From: Dehalococcoidales bacterium
GTDB lineage: Bacteria > Chloroflexota > Dehalococcoidia > Dehalococcoidales > UBA2162
Reading direction: 5' to 3'
Assembly: GCA_020354275.1 (NCBI GenBank)
Contig: CP070645.1
Location: 854,238 to 865,571, forward strand
Length of the DNA stretch: 11,334 bases
Shown: positions 5,250 through 11,334 of the stretch, in pieces
How the letters are laid out: each line of letters begins with the position of its first letter
Position numbering within the stretch: position 1 is the first letter of the stretch
Position numbers and translations under genes: made by a program
The notes under the pieces: generated by a model
What the model was told of the DNA's origin: nothing
Databases searched by the model: none
What the model saw: the letters and a program-made list of their open reading frames with translations, nothing else

Positions 5250-5267
5250 AGGGGCTTTGATGCCCCT
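5250..5267 (+). terminator. GC-rich hairpin in purL leader (attenuator candidate)
   Basis: AGGGGC (5250-5255) pairs with GCCCCT (5262-5267) around a six-base loop TTTGAT. It is followed by TTAAATATT and, further on, CCTTTT, an imperfect U-rich tract. It lies 35 bases before the purL start, so it could attenuate transcription into purL or simply end upstream transcription. Confidence 0.35.
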
Positions 5268-5302
5268 TAAATATTCTCCTTTTAGTTGAAGAGCGTAACT
5301 CT

Positions 5303-8164
5303 ATGCAAAGAATAGAAGTCCGTTTAAAGAGCCACCTGCCGGATGCCAGGGGGCTGGGCCTGGTCAAGGATATTCGTGACCTGGGGATAACCACGGTCTC
5401 TATGGTCCGTGTAATCGATATCTACTGGCTTGATTCTGAACTGGCCGATGATGACCTGGATCTGGTATGCCGCAGGCTGCTGGCAGACCCGGTCACCCAG
5501 GAGTACAATCATCAGTCTGCTTTTTCCAGCGAAGTGGAATTGAGCGCTGGTAATCACAGTGTCGAAGTTGCCTTCAATGCCGGTGTCTCTGACCCTGTCG
5601 AGGACACGATTATGAAAGCCATTCGAGACCTGGGTATCAGCAGTGTACGTGAGGTCAGGACGGCCAAACGCTACCTGCTTGAGGGCCAGCTTGATGAAGA
5701 CCAGCTGGAAGTTATCTGTAGCCGGCTCCTGGTCAATCCCATTATCCAGCATGTGGTCAAAACGGAGCAGTTCAGCTTCCCGGAAAACCCTCAGTACCGG
5801 TTCGCTCTAAACCGGGTAAGCATCCTGGGGCTGGATAACGACCAGGCCTCGTCGGTAAGGCAGCAATATGGCTTTGACGATGATGAATTTAAAGCGATTA
5901 TCGAATATTTCAGGGCGCAGGAGCGGGACCCGACCGATGTTGAAATGGAAACCCTGGCCCAGGCCTGGTCGGAACACTGTGTTCACAAGACCTTTAAGGG
6001 GAAGGTGACCCTTGATGGCGCGGTCATCAATAACCTGCTCAGGAGCACAATTGTCAGGGCAACAAAAGAGCTGGACAAACCCTGGTGCATATCCGTATTT
6101 GAGGATAATGCCGGGGTAATTGATTTTGATGGTAACTGGGCGCTCTGTTTCAAGGTAGAGACCCATAATCACCCGTCGGCGGTGGAGCCCTACGGAGGGG
6201 CGGCTACCGGGGTGGGCGGAGTTGTCCGTGACCCGCTGGGTACCGGGCTGGGCGCCAAACCGATATTGAATACCGATGTATTCTGTTTTGGCCCTCCTGA
6301 CATGCCCTATGAAAAGGTGCCCAGGGGGGTGCTGCATCCACGCCGCATTTTCAAGGGCGTCAGGGCTGGAGTGGCCGACTACGGCAACCGACTGGGAATC
6401 CCCACACTCAACGGCGCCATACTCTTTGACCGGCGTTATGTTGCCAACCCGCTGGTCTTCTGCGGGACACTGGCATTGATGCCGAATGAGTACGGCAGGA
6501 TACGCCGGCAGAACCCGGGCGATCTGGTGGTGGTGATAGGAGGCAGGACCGGGCGTGACGGGGTACACGGGGTGACCTTTGCCTCGGAACAGCTTACCGA
6601 GCAGTCCAGCTCCGTTTCCTATAGCTCGGTGCAGATTGGTAATCCTATTGTTGAAAAGAAGGTTATTGATGTCCTGCTACAAGCCAGAGACCGGCAACTC
6701 TACCGCCGCATAACCGATTGCGGTGGCGGGGGTCTTTCCTCGGCGGTGGGCGAAATGGCTGCTGAGACCGGGGTACGCGTTTACCTGGATAAGGTCCCCT
6801 TGAAGTACTCGGGGCTTTCCTATTCCGAGATATGGGTCTCCGAGTCCCAGGAGCGGATGCTGCTGGCAGTTCCACCGGAGAATATCGAAGAACTGGTGAA
6901 CATTTTTGGCAGTGAAGATGTAGAAGCGGCGGTTATCGGTGAATTTACAGGTGACCGACGGCTAAAGCTCTTTTATCAGGATAATCCGGTGGCTGACCTG
7001 AGCATGGAATTTCTACACGAAGGCCGCCCTCAGTTGCAGAGGCAGGCATTATGGCAGCCACCTCAGTATGACGAGCCTGATTTTGATACTCCCGCTGACC
7101 TGGGTGAAGCCCTGCTTGATGTCCTAAGCTCATGGAACGTGTGCAGCAAGGAGTGGGTGATACGCCAGTATGACCATGAAGTCCAGGGAGCCAGTGTCCT
7201 CAAACCACTGGTGGGGAAGGATAATGACGGGCCGGGCGATGCCGCCATCATCAGGCCTTTACTGGGTTCTGAAATGGGTGTGATTGTGGCTAACGGTATA
7301 AACCACAAATACGGGGATATTGACCCCTACTGGATGGCGGTTTCGGTCATTGACGAGGCTTTGCGGCAGATTATTGCCGTGGGCGGCAACTTGGACCGCG
7401 TAGCCCTGCTGGACAATTTCAGCTGGGGTAACACTGACCGCCCCGATATGATGGCGGCGCTGGTGCGTGCCCTGCAGGCTTGCTACGATATGGCGGTCGT
7501 CTACCAGACGCCTTTTATTTCGGGCAAAGATAGCCTTTACAACGAGTTTGAATTTGAGGGTGAGATTATCTCTATCCCCCACACTTTGCTTGTTTCGGCT
7601 ATCGGCGTTATGGCAGACGTCAACCGTGCCGTCTCGATGGATTTGAAAAATGACGGTGACCTGATTTATATCGTTGGTACCACTCTGAACGAGCTGGGGG
7701 GGTCTGAGTACTTCAGTGCTCATGGTTTTACCGGTAACGGTGTGCCTAGGGTTGACCCGCAGCGTGCCCGGAGGCTGATGGTTAACCTGAGCCGGGCAAC
7801 GGCGGAAGGCCTGGTCAGTGCCTGTCATGACTGCAGTGAGGGCGGTATCGGTGTGGCTGTTGCCGAGATGGCCTTTGCCGGCGGGCTGGGGGCGACCATC
7901 AACCTTGGGGCTGTGCCGCTGGGTGAGCCTGTGGACCGCGATGATTTTATCCTGTTCTCGGAATCGAACAGCCGTTTTCTGGTGACGGTGATGCCGGAGC
8001 GCCAGGGGGAGTTTGAGGAGATAATGGCTGGTAGCGTTCTGGCGGTTATCGGCCGGGTTGATGGTTCCGAGGTACTGACGGTTTACGGGCTGGGTGGCAA
8101 CCGGGTGGTCAACACCCCGCTGGCTGAGCTGAAAAAGGCCTGGCAGGAGCCGCTAAGGTGGTAG
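5303..8164 (+). CDS. purL: PurS-PurS-PurL fusion, phosphoribosylformylglycinamidine synthase
   Basis: A 953-residue enzyme for the fourth step of purine synthesis, the ATP- and glutamine-dependent conversion of FGAR to FGAM. Residues 1-68 and about 85-151 are two PurS-like domains in tandem, aligned by IRDLGITTV and IRDLGISSV, then DDLDLVCRRLL and DQLEVICSRLL, then the NP/DP-V-I/T-Q end. From about 165 it is a standard small PurL: SEHC (223-226), ETHNHP (286-291), GGAATGVGGVVRD (298-310), GGRTGRDG (413-420), QIGNP (444-448), DCGGGGLSSAVGEMA (472-486), SGKDSLYNE (740-748) and HDCSEGGIG (842-850). Small PurL is usually ~740 residues and works with separate PurS and PurQ. Here only PurQ is separate, 21 bases downstream. 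The ATG at 5303 has a weak GAAGAG ahead of it and keeps the first PurS strand complete. Confidence 0.97.
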   Translation: MQRIEVRLKSHLPDARGLGLVKDIRDLGITTVSMVRVIDIYWLDSELADDDLDLVCRRLLADPVTQEYNHQSAFSSEVELSAGNHSVEVAFNAGVSDPVEDTIMKAIRDLGISSVREVRTAKRYLLEGQLDEDQLEVICSRLLVNPIIQHVVKTEQFSFPENPQYRFALNRVSILGLDNDQASSVRQQYGFDDDEFKAIIEYFRAQERDPTDVEMETLAQAWSEHCVHKTFKGKVTLDGAVINNLLRSTIVRATKELDKPWCISVFEDNAGVIDFDGNWALCFKVETHNHPSAVEPYGGAATGVGGVVRDPLGTGLGAKPILNTDVFCFGPPDMPYEKVPRGVLHPRRIFKGVRAGVADYGNRLGIPTLNGAILFDRRYVANPLVFCGTLALMPNEYGRIRRQNPGDLVVVIGGRTGRDGVHGVTFASEQLTEQSSSVSYSSVQIGNPIVEKKVIDVLLQARDRQLYRRITDCGGGGLSSAVGEMAAETGVRVYLDKVPLKYSGLSYSEIWVSESQERMLLAVPPENIEELVNIFGSEDVEAAVIGEFTGDRRLKLFYQDNPVADLSMEFLHEGRPQLQRQALWQPPQYDEPDFDTPADLGEALLDVLSSWNVCSKEWVIRQYDHEVQGASVLKPLVGKDNDGPGDAAIIRPLLGSEMGVIVANGINHKYGDIDPYWMAVSVIDEALRQIIAVGGNLDRVALLDNFSWGNTDRPDMMAALVRALQACYDMAVVYQTPFISGKDSLYNEFEFEGEIISIPHTLLVSAIGVMADVNRAVSMDLKNDGDLIYIVGTTLNELGGSEYFSAHGFTGNGVPRVDPQRARRLMVNLSRATAEGLVSACHDCSEGGIGVAVAEMAFAGGLGATINLGAVPLGEPVDRDDFILFSESNSRFLVTVMPERQGEFEEIMAGSVLAVIGRVDGSEVLTVYGLGGNRVVNTPLAELKKAWQEPLRW

Positions 8165-8185
8165 TAACTCAGGACAGGGGAGTAA

Positions 8186-8956
8186 ATGGGTAAGGTAAGA
8201 ACACTGGTTATACGGGCGCCGGGGACAAACTGCGATGCGGAAACCGTTTTTGCTTTCCAGCAGGCCGGTTCGGAGGTGTCTCTGGTTCACGTCAACCAGC
8301 TTATTAGACGCCGTGAGCGGCTTGATGACTACCAGATACTGGTCATTCCCGGTGGCTTCACCTACGGTGACGATATTGCCGCCGGTAAGGTGCTGGCCAA
8401 CGAGCTGAGGTTGAAGCTGGGTGAGGATATACTCAGGTTCGTAGAAGATGGCAAGCTGATTCTGGGGATCTGCAATGGCTTCCAGGTGCTGGCCAAAGCC
8501 GGTTTTCTGCCGGAATTCTCCGAGGACGGCTCATTGCTGTTGACCGTTACCACCAACGATTCCGGCCGTTTTGAGTGCCGCTGGGTGCACTTAAGTGTCA
8601 ACAGGGAGAGCACCTGTGTCTTTACCCGTGGGATTGACCGCCTGTATCTGCCGGTGGCTCATGCCGAAGGCAAGGTTGTCGTTCTCAGCGGCGCCTTGAC
8701 CGAGCAGAATGTGGCCCTGTTCTACACCGATGAGCATGGCGATATCAGCGCCCGTTATCCCCACAATCCCAATGGCTCGGTGGGTAATGTCGCCGGCATA
8801 TGTGACCGTTCCGGGCGTGTTTTTGGCCTGATGCCGCACCCCGAACGTTATATCCGGGGCACCCAGCACCCGCAGTGGACCAGGCTGGGCGCCAGGGAAT
8901 ACGGGGACGGCCTGCAGATTTTCCGCAACACCGTGGACTGGGCAGAGCACCTTTAG
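8186..8956 (+). CDS. purQ: Phosphoribosylformylglycinamidine synthase, glutaminase subunit
   Basis: This 256-residue class I glutamine amidotransferase supplies ammonia to PurL. It shows the PurQ hallmarks: APGTNCDAET near the N-terminus, PGGFTYGDDIAAG (55-67), the nucleophile Cys96 in LGICNGFQ, AHAEGK (159-163), and the catalytic His218/Glu220 in GLMPHPER. It starts 21 bases after the purL stop with AGGGGAG just upstream (a short gap of about three bases), so it is co-transcribed with purL. Length is slightly above the ~227 residues of the Bacillus type, consistent with the longer PurQ found in many anaerobes and archaea. Its stop lies 13 bases from the stop of the convergent enoyl-CoA hydratase gene, with no hairpin between them. 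Confidence 0.97.
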   Translation: MGKVRTLVIRAPGTNCDAETVFAFQQAGSEVSLVHVNQLIRRRERLDDYQILVIPGGFTYGDDIAAGKVLANELRLKLGEDILRFVEDGKLILGICNGFQVLAKAGFLPEFSEDGSLLLTVTTNDSGRFECRWVHLSVNRESTCVFTRGIDRLYLPVAHAEGKVVVLSGALTEQNVALFYTDEHGDISARYPHNPNGSVGNVAGICDRSGRVFGLMPHPERYIRGTQHPQWTRLGAREYGDGLQIFRNTVDWAEHL

Positions 8957-8969
8957 GTGGACACCCCCG

Positions 8970-9746
8970 CTATTTCCCTTTATACGCCGGAGGTCTCTTC
9001 TCGGCGAAGGCCCGGGCCCCCTCGATAAAGTCCTCAGAGCTCCTGACGCGGCCGGCCAGTTCGCCTTCCAGTCTCAGGCCTTCATCCAGCGGCATGTTGT
9101 AGCCCCTGATCATGGCCTCCTTGGTGGCGCGGACGCCCAAAGGCCCTTTCTGGCAGATTGTTTCGGCAATCTGCTTGGCTGTGGGCATTAGCTGGTCCAA
9201 CGGAACCACCCGGTTTACCAGGCCGATGCGGTAAGCCTCCTGGGCGCTGATTCGTTCACCGGTAAGCAGTATCTCGGCGGCTATTGCCCGGGGCACGAAC
9301 CGGGGCAACCTCTGGGTGCCGCCGGCACCGGGCATGAAGCCGATGTTCACCTCCGGCTGACCCAGCTCGGCATGATCGGCGGCAATCCTGATATCACAGG
9401 TCATGGCCAGCTCCAGGCCCCCGCCCAGGGCGTAGCCGTTGATGGCGGCGATAAAAGGCTTCCATATCTGGTCAGCCCTTACCCGCTCCACTGTTCTGGG
9501 GGGTGCCGCCGTTTCCGCGCCGGCTGCGGCCGGAGGGCGGATGAAGCCCTTGATATCGGCACCGGCGGAGAAAGCCCTGTCACCGGCACCTGTAATGATG
9601 GCCACCCAGAGCTCCGGGTCATCCCGGAAATTCACCATTGTCTCGTTTAACTCACGGCTCACGTCAGCGCTGAGGGCGTTCCTGGCCTCGGGCCGGTTGA
9701 TGGTCATAATGGCAAGCTTTCCCTCTTTTTCATAATCAACAACCAT
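8970..9746 (-). CDS. Enoyl-CoA hydratase/isomerase (crotonase family)
   Basis: A 258-residue crotonase. The oxyanion-hole segment FSAGADIKGF (59-68) and NGYALGGGLELAMTCDIRIA (103-122) are intact. Both glutamates of true hydratases are present: Glu112 in GGGLELA and Glu132 in GQPEV, equivalent to Glu144 and Glu164 of rat mitochondrial hydratase. Hydration of a trans-2-enoyl-CoA is therefore likely, though the natural substrate (fatty acid, amino acid or aromatic degradation) cannot be told. An Ala/Pro-rich loop follows residue 70. I start at the ATG at 9746 because AAGGAGG (9758-9752) lies five bases upstream; the longer frame to 9800 adds only unrelated residues and runs through the -10 box. 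It is convergent with purQ and divergent from mntP. Confidence 0.93.
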   Translation of the reverse strand: MVVDYEKEGKLAIMTINRPEARNALSADVSRELNETMVNFRDDPELWVAIITGAGDRAFSAGADIKGFIRPPAAAGAETAAPPRTVERVRADQIWKPFIAAINGYALGGGLELAMTCDIRIAADHAELGQPEVNIGFMPGAGGTQRLPRFVPRAIAAEILLTGERISAQEAYRIGLVNRVVPLDQLMPTAKQIAETICQKGPLGVRATKEAMIRGYNMPLDEGLRLEGELAGRVRSSEDFIEGARAFAEKRPPAYKGK

Positions 9747-9790
9747 GTTATCCTCCTTAATATCTAAACGGTTAGCTATCTGAGTGCCCG

Positions 9791-9819
9791 ATTTTGGCAT
9801 ACGCCAGGTTACTTGTCAA
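9791..9819 (-). promoter_or_regulatory. Predicted promoter of the enoyl-CoA hydratase gene
   Basis: On the minus strand TTGACA (9819-9814) is followed after 17 bases by CAAAAT (9796-9791), which is preceded by TGC as in an extended -10 element. The leader would be about 38 bases and ends in a strong AAGGAGG site. Confidence 0.55.
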
Positions 9820-9856
9820 GGTAGCTATATATGTGAGATATTTTGTTGGTTCTGGT

Positions 9857-10414
9857 ATGGAATTTCTATCAGTTTTCCTGGTGGCCCTGGGCTTGGCTGC
9901 CGATTGTTTTGCCGTAGCCCTCAGTGGCAGTATTGCCATGGGTTCTCTTTCAATTATTCAGGGATTGCGTACCGCCCTGGCATTCGGCCTTTTCCAGGGG
10001 TTGATGCCGGTGCTGGGATGGCTGGCCGGGCGGACCATCGTCGGATATATTGAGGCTTATGACCACTGGCTGGCCCTGGGTCTGTTGACATTTGTCGGCG
10101 GCAAAATGATCTGGGAGTCTTTCCGCTCGGGGGATAAACTCAGAAATACCGATATTACCAGGGGCCTGACGCTGGTGCTGCTGGCCGTGGCCACGAGTAT
10201 CGATGCCCTTGCGGTCGGTCTGACCTTTGCCTTTATCCAGATAGATATTGTTCTGGCCACACTGACCATCGGGTTGGTTAGCTTTGTCGTTACGATAATC
10301 GGCTTGCTTCTGGGTAAAAAAGTGGGTAGTCTGTTCGGGAAACGGGTCGAAATCATTGGCGGGCTGATTCTAATCGGGATCGGTTTGAAGATTGTCATTG
10401 AGCACACAATGTAG
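9857..10414 (+). CDS. mntP: MntP-type manganese efflux pump
   Basis: A 185-residue inner-membrane protein with six predicted transmembrane helices arranged as two inverted repeats. Each repeat begins with the metal-site pattern, LGLAADCFAVALS (Asp16) and ATSIDALAVGL (Asp116). Helices lie near 4-24, 37-58, 70-88, 103-124, 132-153 and 166-183. MntP exports Mn2+ and prevents manganese toxicity. The ATG at 9857 is chosen because family members start within a few residues of the first helix; the longer frame from 9794 would cross the opposing promoter. No clear ribosome binding site is present. No yybP-ykoY Mn2+ riboswitch fits in the short space upstream. Confidence 0.9.
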   Translation: MEFLSVFLVALGLAADCFAVALSGSIAMGSLSIIQGLRTALAFGLFQGLMPVLGWLAGRTIVGYIEAYDHWLALGLLTFVGGKMIWESFRSGDKLRNTDITRGLTLVLLAVATSIDALAVGLTFAFIQIDIVLATLTIGLVSFVVTIIGLLLGKKVGSLFGKRVEIIGGLILIGIGLKIVIEHTM

Positions 10415-10468
10415 TTTGTCTTTCTCGGAGAGTGTTTCGTCCTATTATTATTAAAGGAGTGGAAGAGA

Positions 10469-10960
10469 GTGGGATTGCCTTCTTCTAAAAGGACGGTTTC
10501 TGCACTTATCTACGAGGACAGTCCCAGGTATGACCTGTGGTTGAAGGTGATACTGGGAAGTATTATAGCATTAACGCTGATCCTGGGCTTTGTTTTACTG
10601 ACCGTTGATATTCTCGGTGCCTGGATAATGTTCGGCACGACGCTTTTCGATGCCCTGCTGTTCAGGGCGATTTTACCGCGGTGGTTTCAGATATTTGACG
10701 ACAGGGTGAAGATATTACTCGGTGGCCCCTTTGCCCTAAATATTCCACTGGTGGATATCAGCGAGGTACGCCAGGTTTCGGGCAGGGAGGCTTTTATCTA
10801 CTGGGGCATACGTTTCGCCACATCATTAAGCGGTGTTATCGAGATAGTCCGCCGCAAGGGTTTGAGTGTGGTCATCTCTCCGCATAATCCTGATATGTTT
10901 CTTGGGCAGGCTAATCGGGCTCTGGAAGCAGCCCATGACCGCAGTCAGCCCTCCTCGTAA
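10469..10960 (+). CDS. Membrane protein with bacterial PH-like domain
   Basis: A 163-residue protein. Residues 24-46 and 49-68 are two hydrophobic helices (LKVILGSIIALTLILGFVLL and the next) forming a hairpin. From about 72 to 154 it has the strand pattern of bacterial PH domains: WFQIFDDRVKILLG, NIPLVDISEVRQV, GVIEIVRRKG, and the typical closing helix VISPHNPDMFLGQANRAL. Such proteins sit on the inner membrane with the PH domain in the cytosol; their ligands are mostly unknown. The GTG start is preceded by AAAGGAG at 10453-10459. It follows mntP by 54 bases and may be co-transcribed, without a clear functional link. Confidence 0.7.
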   Translation: MGLPSSKRTVSALIYEDSPRYDLWLKVILGSIIALTLILGFVLLTVDILGAWIMFGTTLFDALLFRAILPRWFQIFDDRVKILLGGPFALNIPLVDISEVRQVSGREAFIYWGIRFATSLSGVIEIVRRKGLSVVISPHNPDMFLGQANRALEAAHDRSQPSS

Positions 10961-11025
10961 TTATCATCTTAATTCCCTGCCGTTATTTAATTCAGTCGAC
11001 AAACTATAAATTAATGATTACCTGG

Positions 11026-11034
11026 TGGTATAAT
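11026..11034 (+). promoter_or_regulatory. Extended -10 promoter of amrS
   Basis: TGGTATAAT is a perfect extended -10 element (TGn plus TATAAT). No -35 box of note lies upstream, in AT-rich DNA. The predicted start near 11041 gives a leader of about 24 bases before the ATG at 11065. Confidence 0.65.
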
Positions 11035-11064
11035 GAGTCTAGGATTTATCAGTCGGGGTTAGCA

Positions 11065-11334
11065 ATGCATGAAGCACTGCTTTACGAGAGGTTTCCTGAC
11101 TCCAGGGTCCGGTGTAATACCTGCCAGTGGCACTGTCAGATAGGTCTGGAGAAGTACGGTGTCTGTGGCATGTATCACAATAAGGGCGGCGTTCTTTATA
11201 ACCTCAACTACGCCCAAGCTTCGTCCGTTGCTGCCGATCCTGTAGAAAAGAAACCACTGTTCCATTTCTTCCCTGGTAGTCTCGTCTTTTCGCTGGGCAC
11301 TCTGGGCTGCAATTTCCACTGCCAGCACTGCCAG
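11065..11334 (+). CDS. amrS: AmmeMemoRadiSam system radical SAM enzyme (5' part)
   Basis: The first 90 codons of a gene that runs off the right edge. The N-terminal cysteine set C17-x2-C20-x3-C24-x9-C34 in RCNTCQWHCQIGLEKYGVCG is characteristic of AmrS proteins, which belong to the radical SAM group related to pyruvate formate-lyase activating enzymes. Residues 80-90 give LGCNFHCQHCQ, the CX3CX2C motif binding the [4Fe-4S] cluster that cleaves S-adenosylmethionine. The family is named for its linkage with Memo and AMMECR1 proteins; the reaction is not firmly assigned. GGGG at 11054-11057 lies before the ATG. Partners may lie beyond the window. Confidence 0.9.
   Translation, partial: MHEALLYERFPDSRVRCNTCQWHCQIGLEKYGVCGMYHNKGGVLYNLNYAQASSVAADPVEKKPLFHFFPGSLVFSLGTLGCNFHCQHCQ

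Larger units (their letters stand above)
5009..5302 (+). other. Intergenic region and purL leader
   Basis: These 294 bases separate the selenoprotein gene from purL. They hold a long-loop inverted repeat (AAAGCAC 5058-5064 with GTGCTTT 5091-5097), an extended -10 element at 5146-5154, a 20-codon open frame at 5186-5248 and a GC-rich hairpin at 5250-5267. I looked for the conserved elements of the purine, PRPP and ykkC riboswitches and saw none. Confidence 0.6.

Noticed and set aside
5155..5302. Purine, PRPP or ykkC-type riboswitch ahead of purL
   Set aside because: None of the conserved single-stranded motifs of these classes could be found by eye.
5807..6568. Long minus-strand reading frame of 253 codons
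   Set aside because: It is antisense to the conserved catalytic core of PurL, has no recognisable domain, and arises from GC-rich codon use on the other strand.
9794..9856. N-terminal extension of MntP by 21 residues
   Set aside because: It is absent from the family layout, and the DNA is occupied by the opposing promoter.

Overview
The window looks like a chromosomal segment from an anaerobic bacterium, most plausibly a Chloroflexota/Dehalococcoidia-type organism. That assignment is an inference from gene content: a PurL with two fused PurS domains, an apparent selenocysteine-encoding gene, a CxxCxxxxC iron-sulfur protein, an AmrS-type radical SAM enzyme, and frequent GTG/TTG starts. No rRNA, tRNA, CRISPR array or insertion sequence was seen.

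Left edge (1-1200): the 3' end of a phage tail/baseplate-like gene and a 70-residue small protein, then a convergent HTH (XRE) regulator. The regulator has a textbook TTGACA-17-TATAAT promoter so close to its ATG that the mRNA should be leaderless, with a palindrome in the spacer that could be an autoregulatory operator. Next comes a housekeeping pair, rpsU (ribosomal protein S21) and a YqeY/GatB-domain protein (1343-2109).

Middle (2274-4037): three single-domain accessory genes read in the same direction. They are a possible ADP-ribosyltransferase-fold protein, a chloramphenicol phosphotransferase-like P-loop kinase and a DinB/DUF664-type protein. A diverged direct repeat of about 140 bp flanks the kinase gene; it holds the 3' end of the first gene plus a shared leader and ribosome binding site, so a remnant of a second copy of the first gene sits before the DinB gene.

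Next (4166-5008): a [4Fe-4S]-domain protein followed by the most notable item, a 71-codon Rdx/SelW-like gene interrupted by one in-frame TGA in a CxxU motif. A bacterial SECIS-like hairpin lies just downstream of the TGA. Ordinary ORF calling would split or miss it.

Right half: purL (with an N-terminal PurS-PurS duplication) and purQ form a short purine operon behind a leader of about 290 bp. Together they supply the fourth step of IMP synthesis (FGAR to FGAM). An enoyl-CoA hydratase/crotonase gene converges on purQ and diverges from a MntP-type manganese exporter. A small membrane protein with a PH-like domain follows, and the window ends inside an AmmeMemoRadiSam radical SAM gene (amrS) led by a perfect extended -10 promoter.
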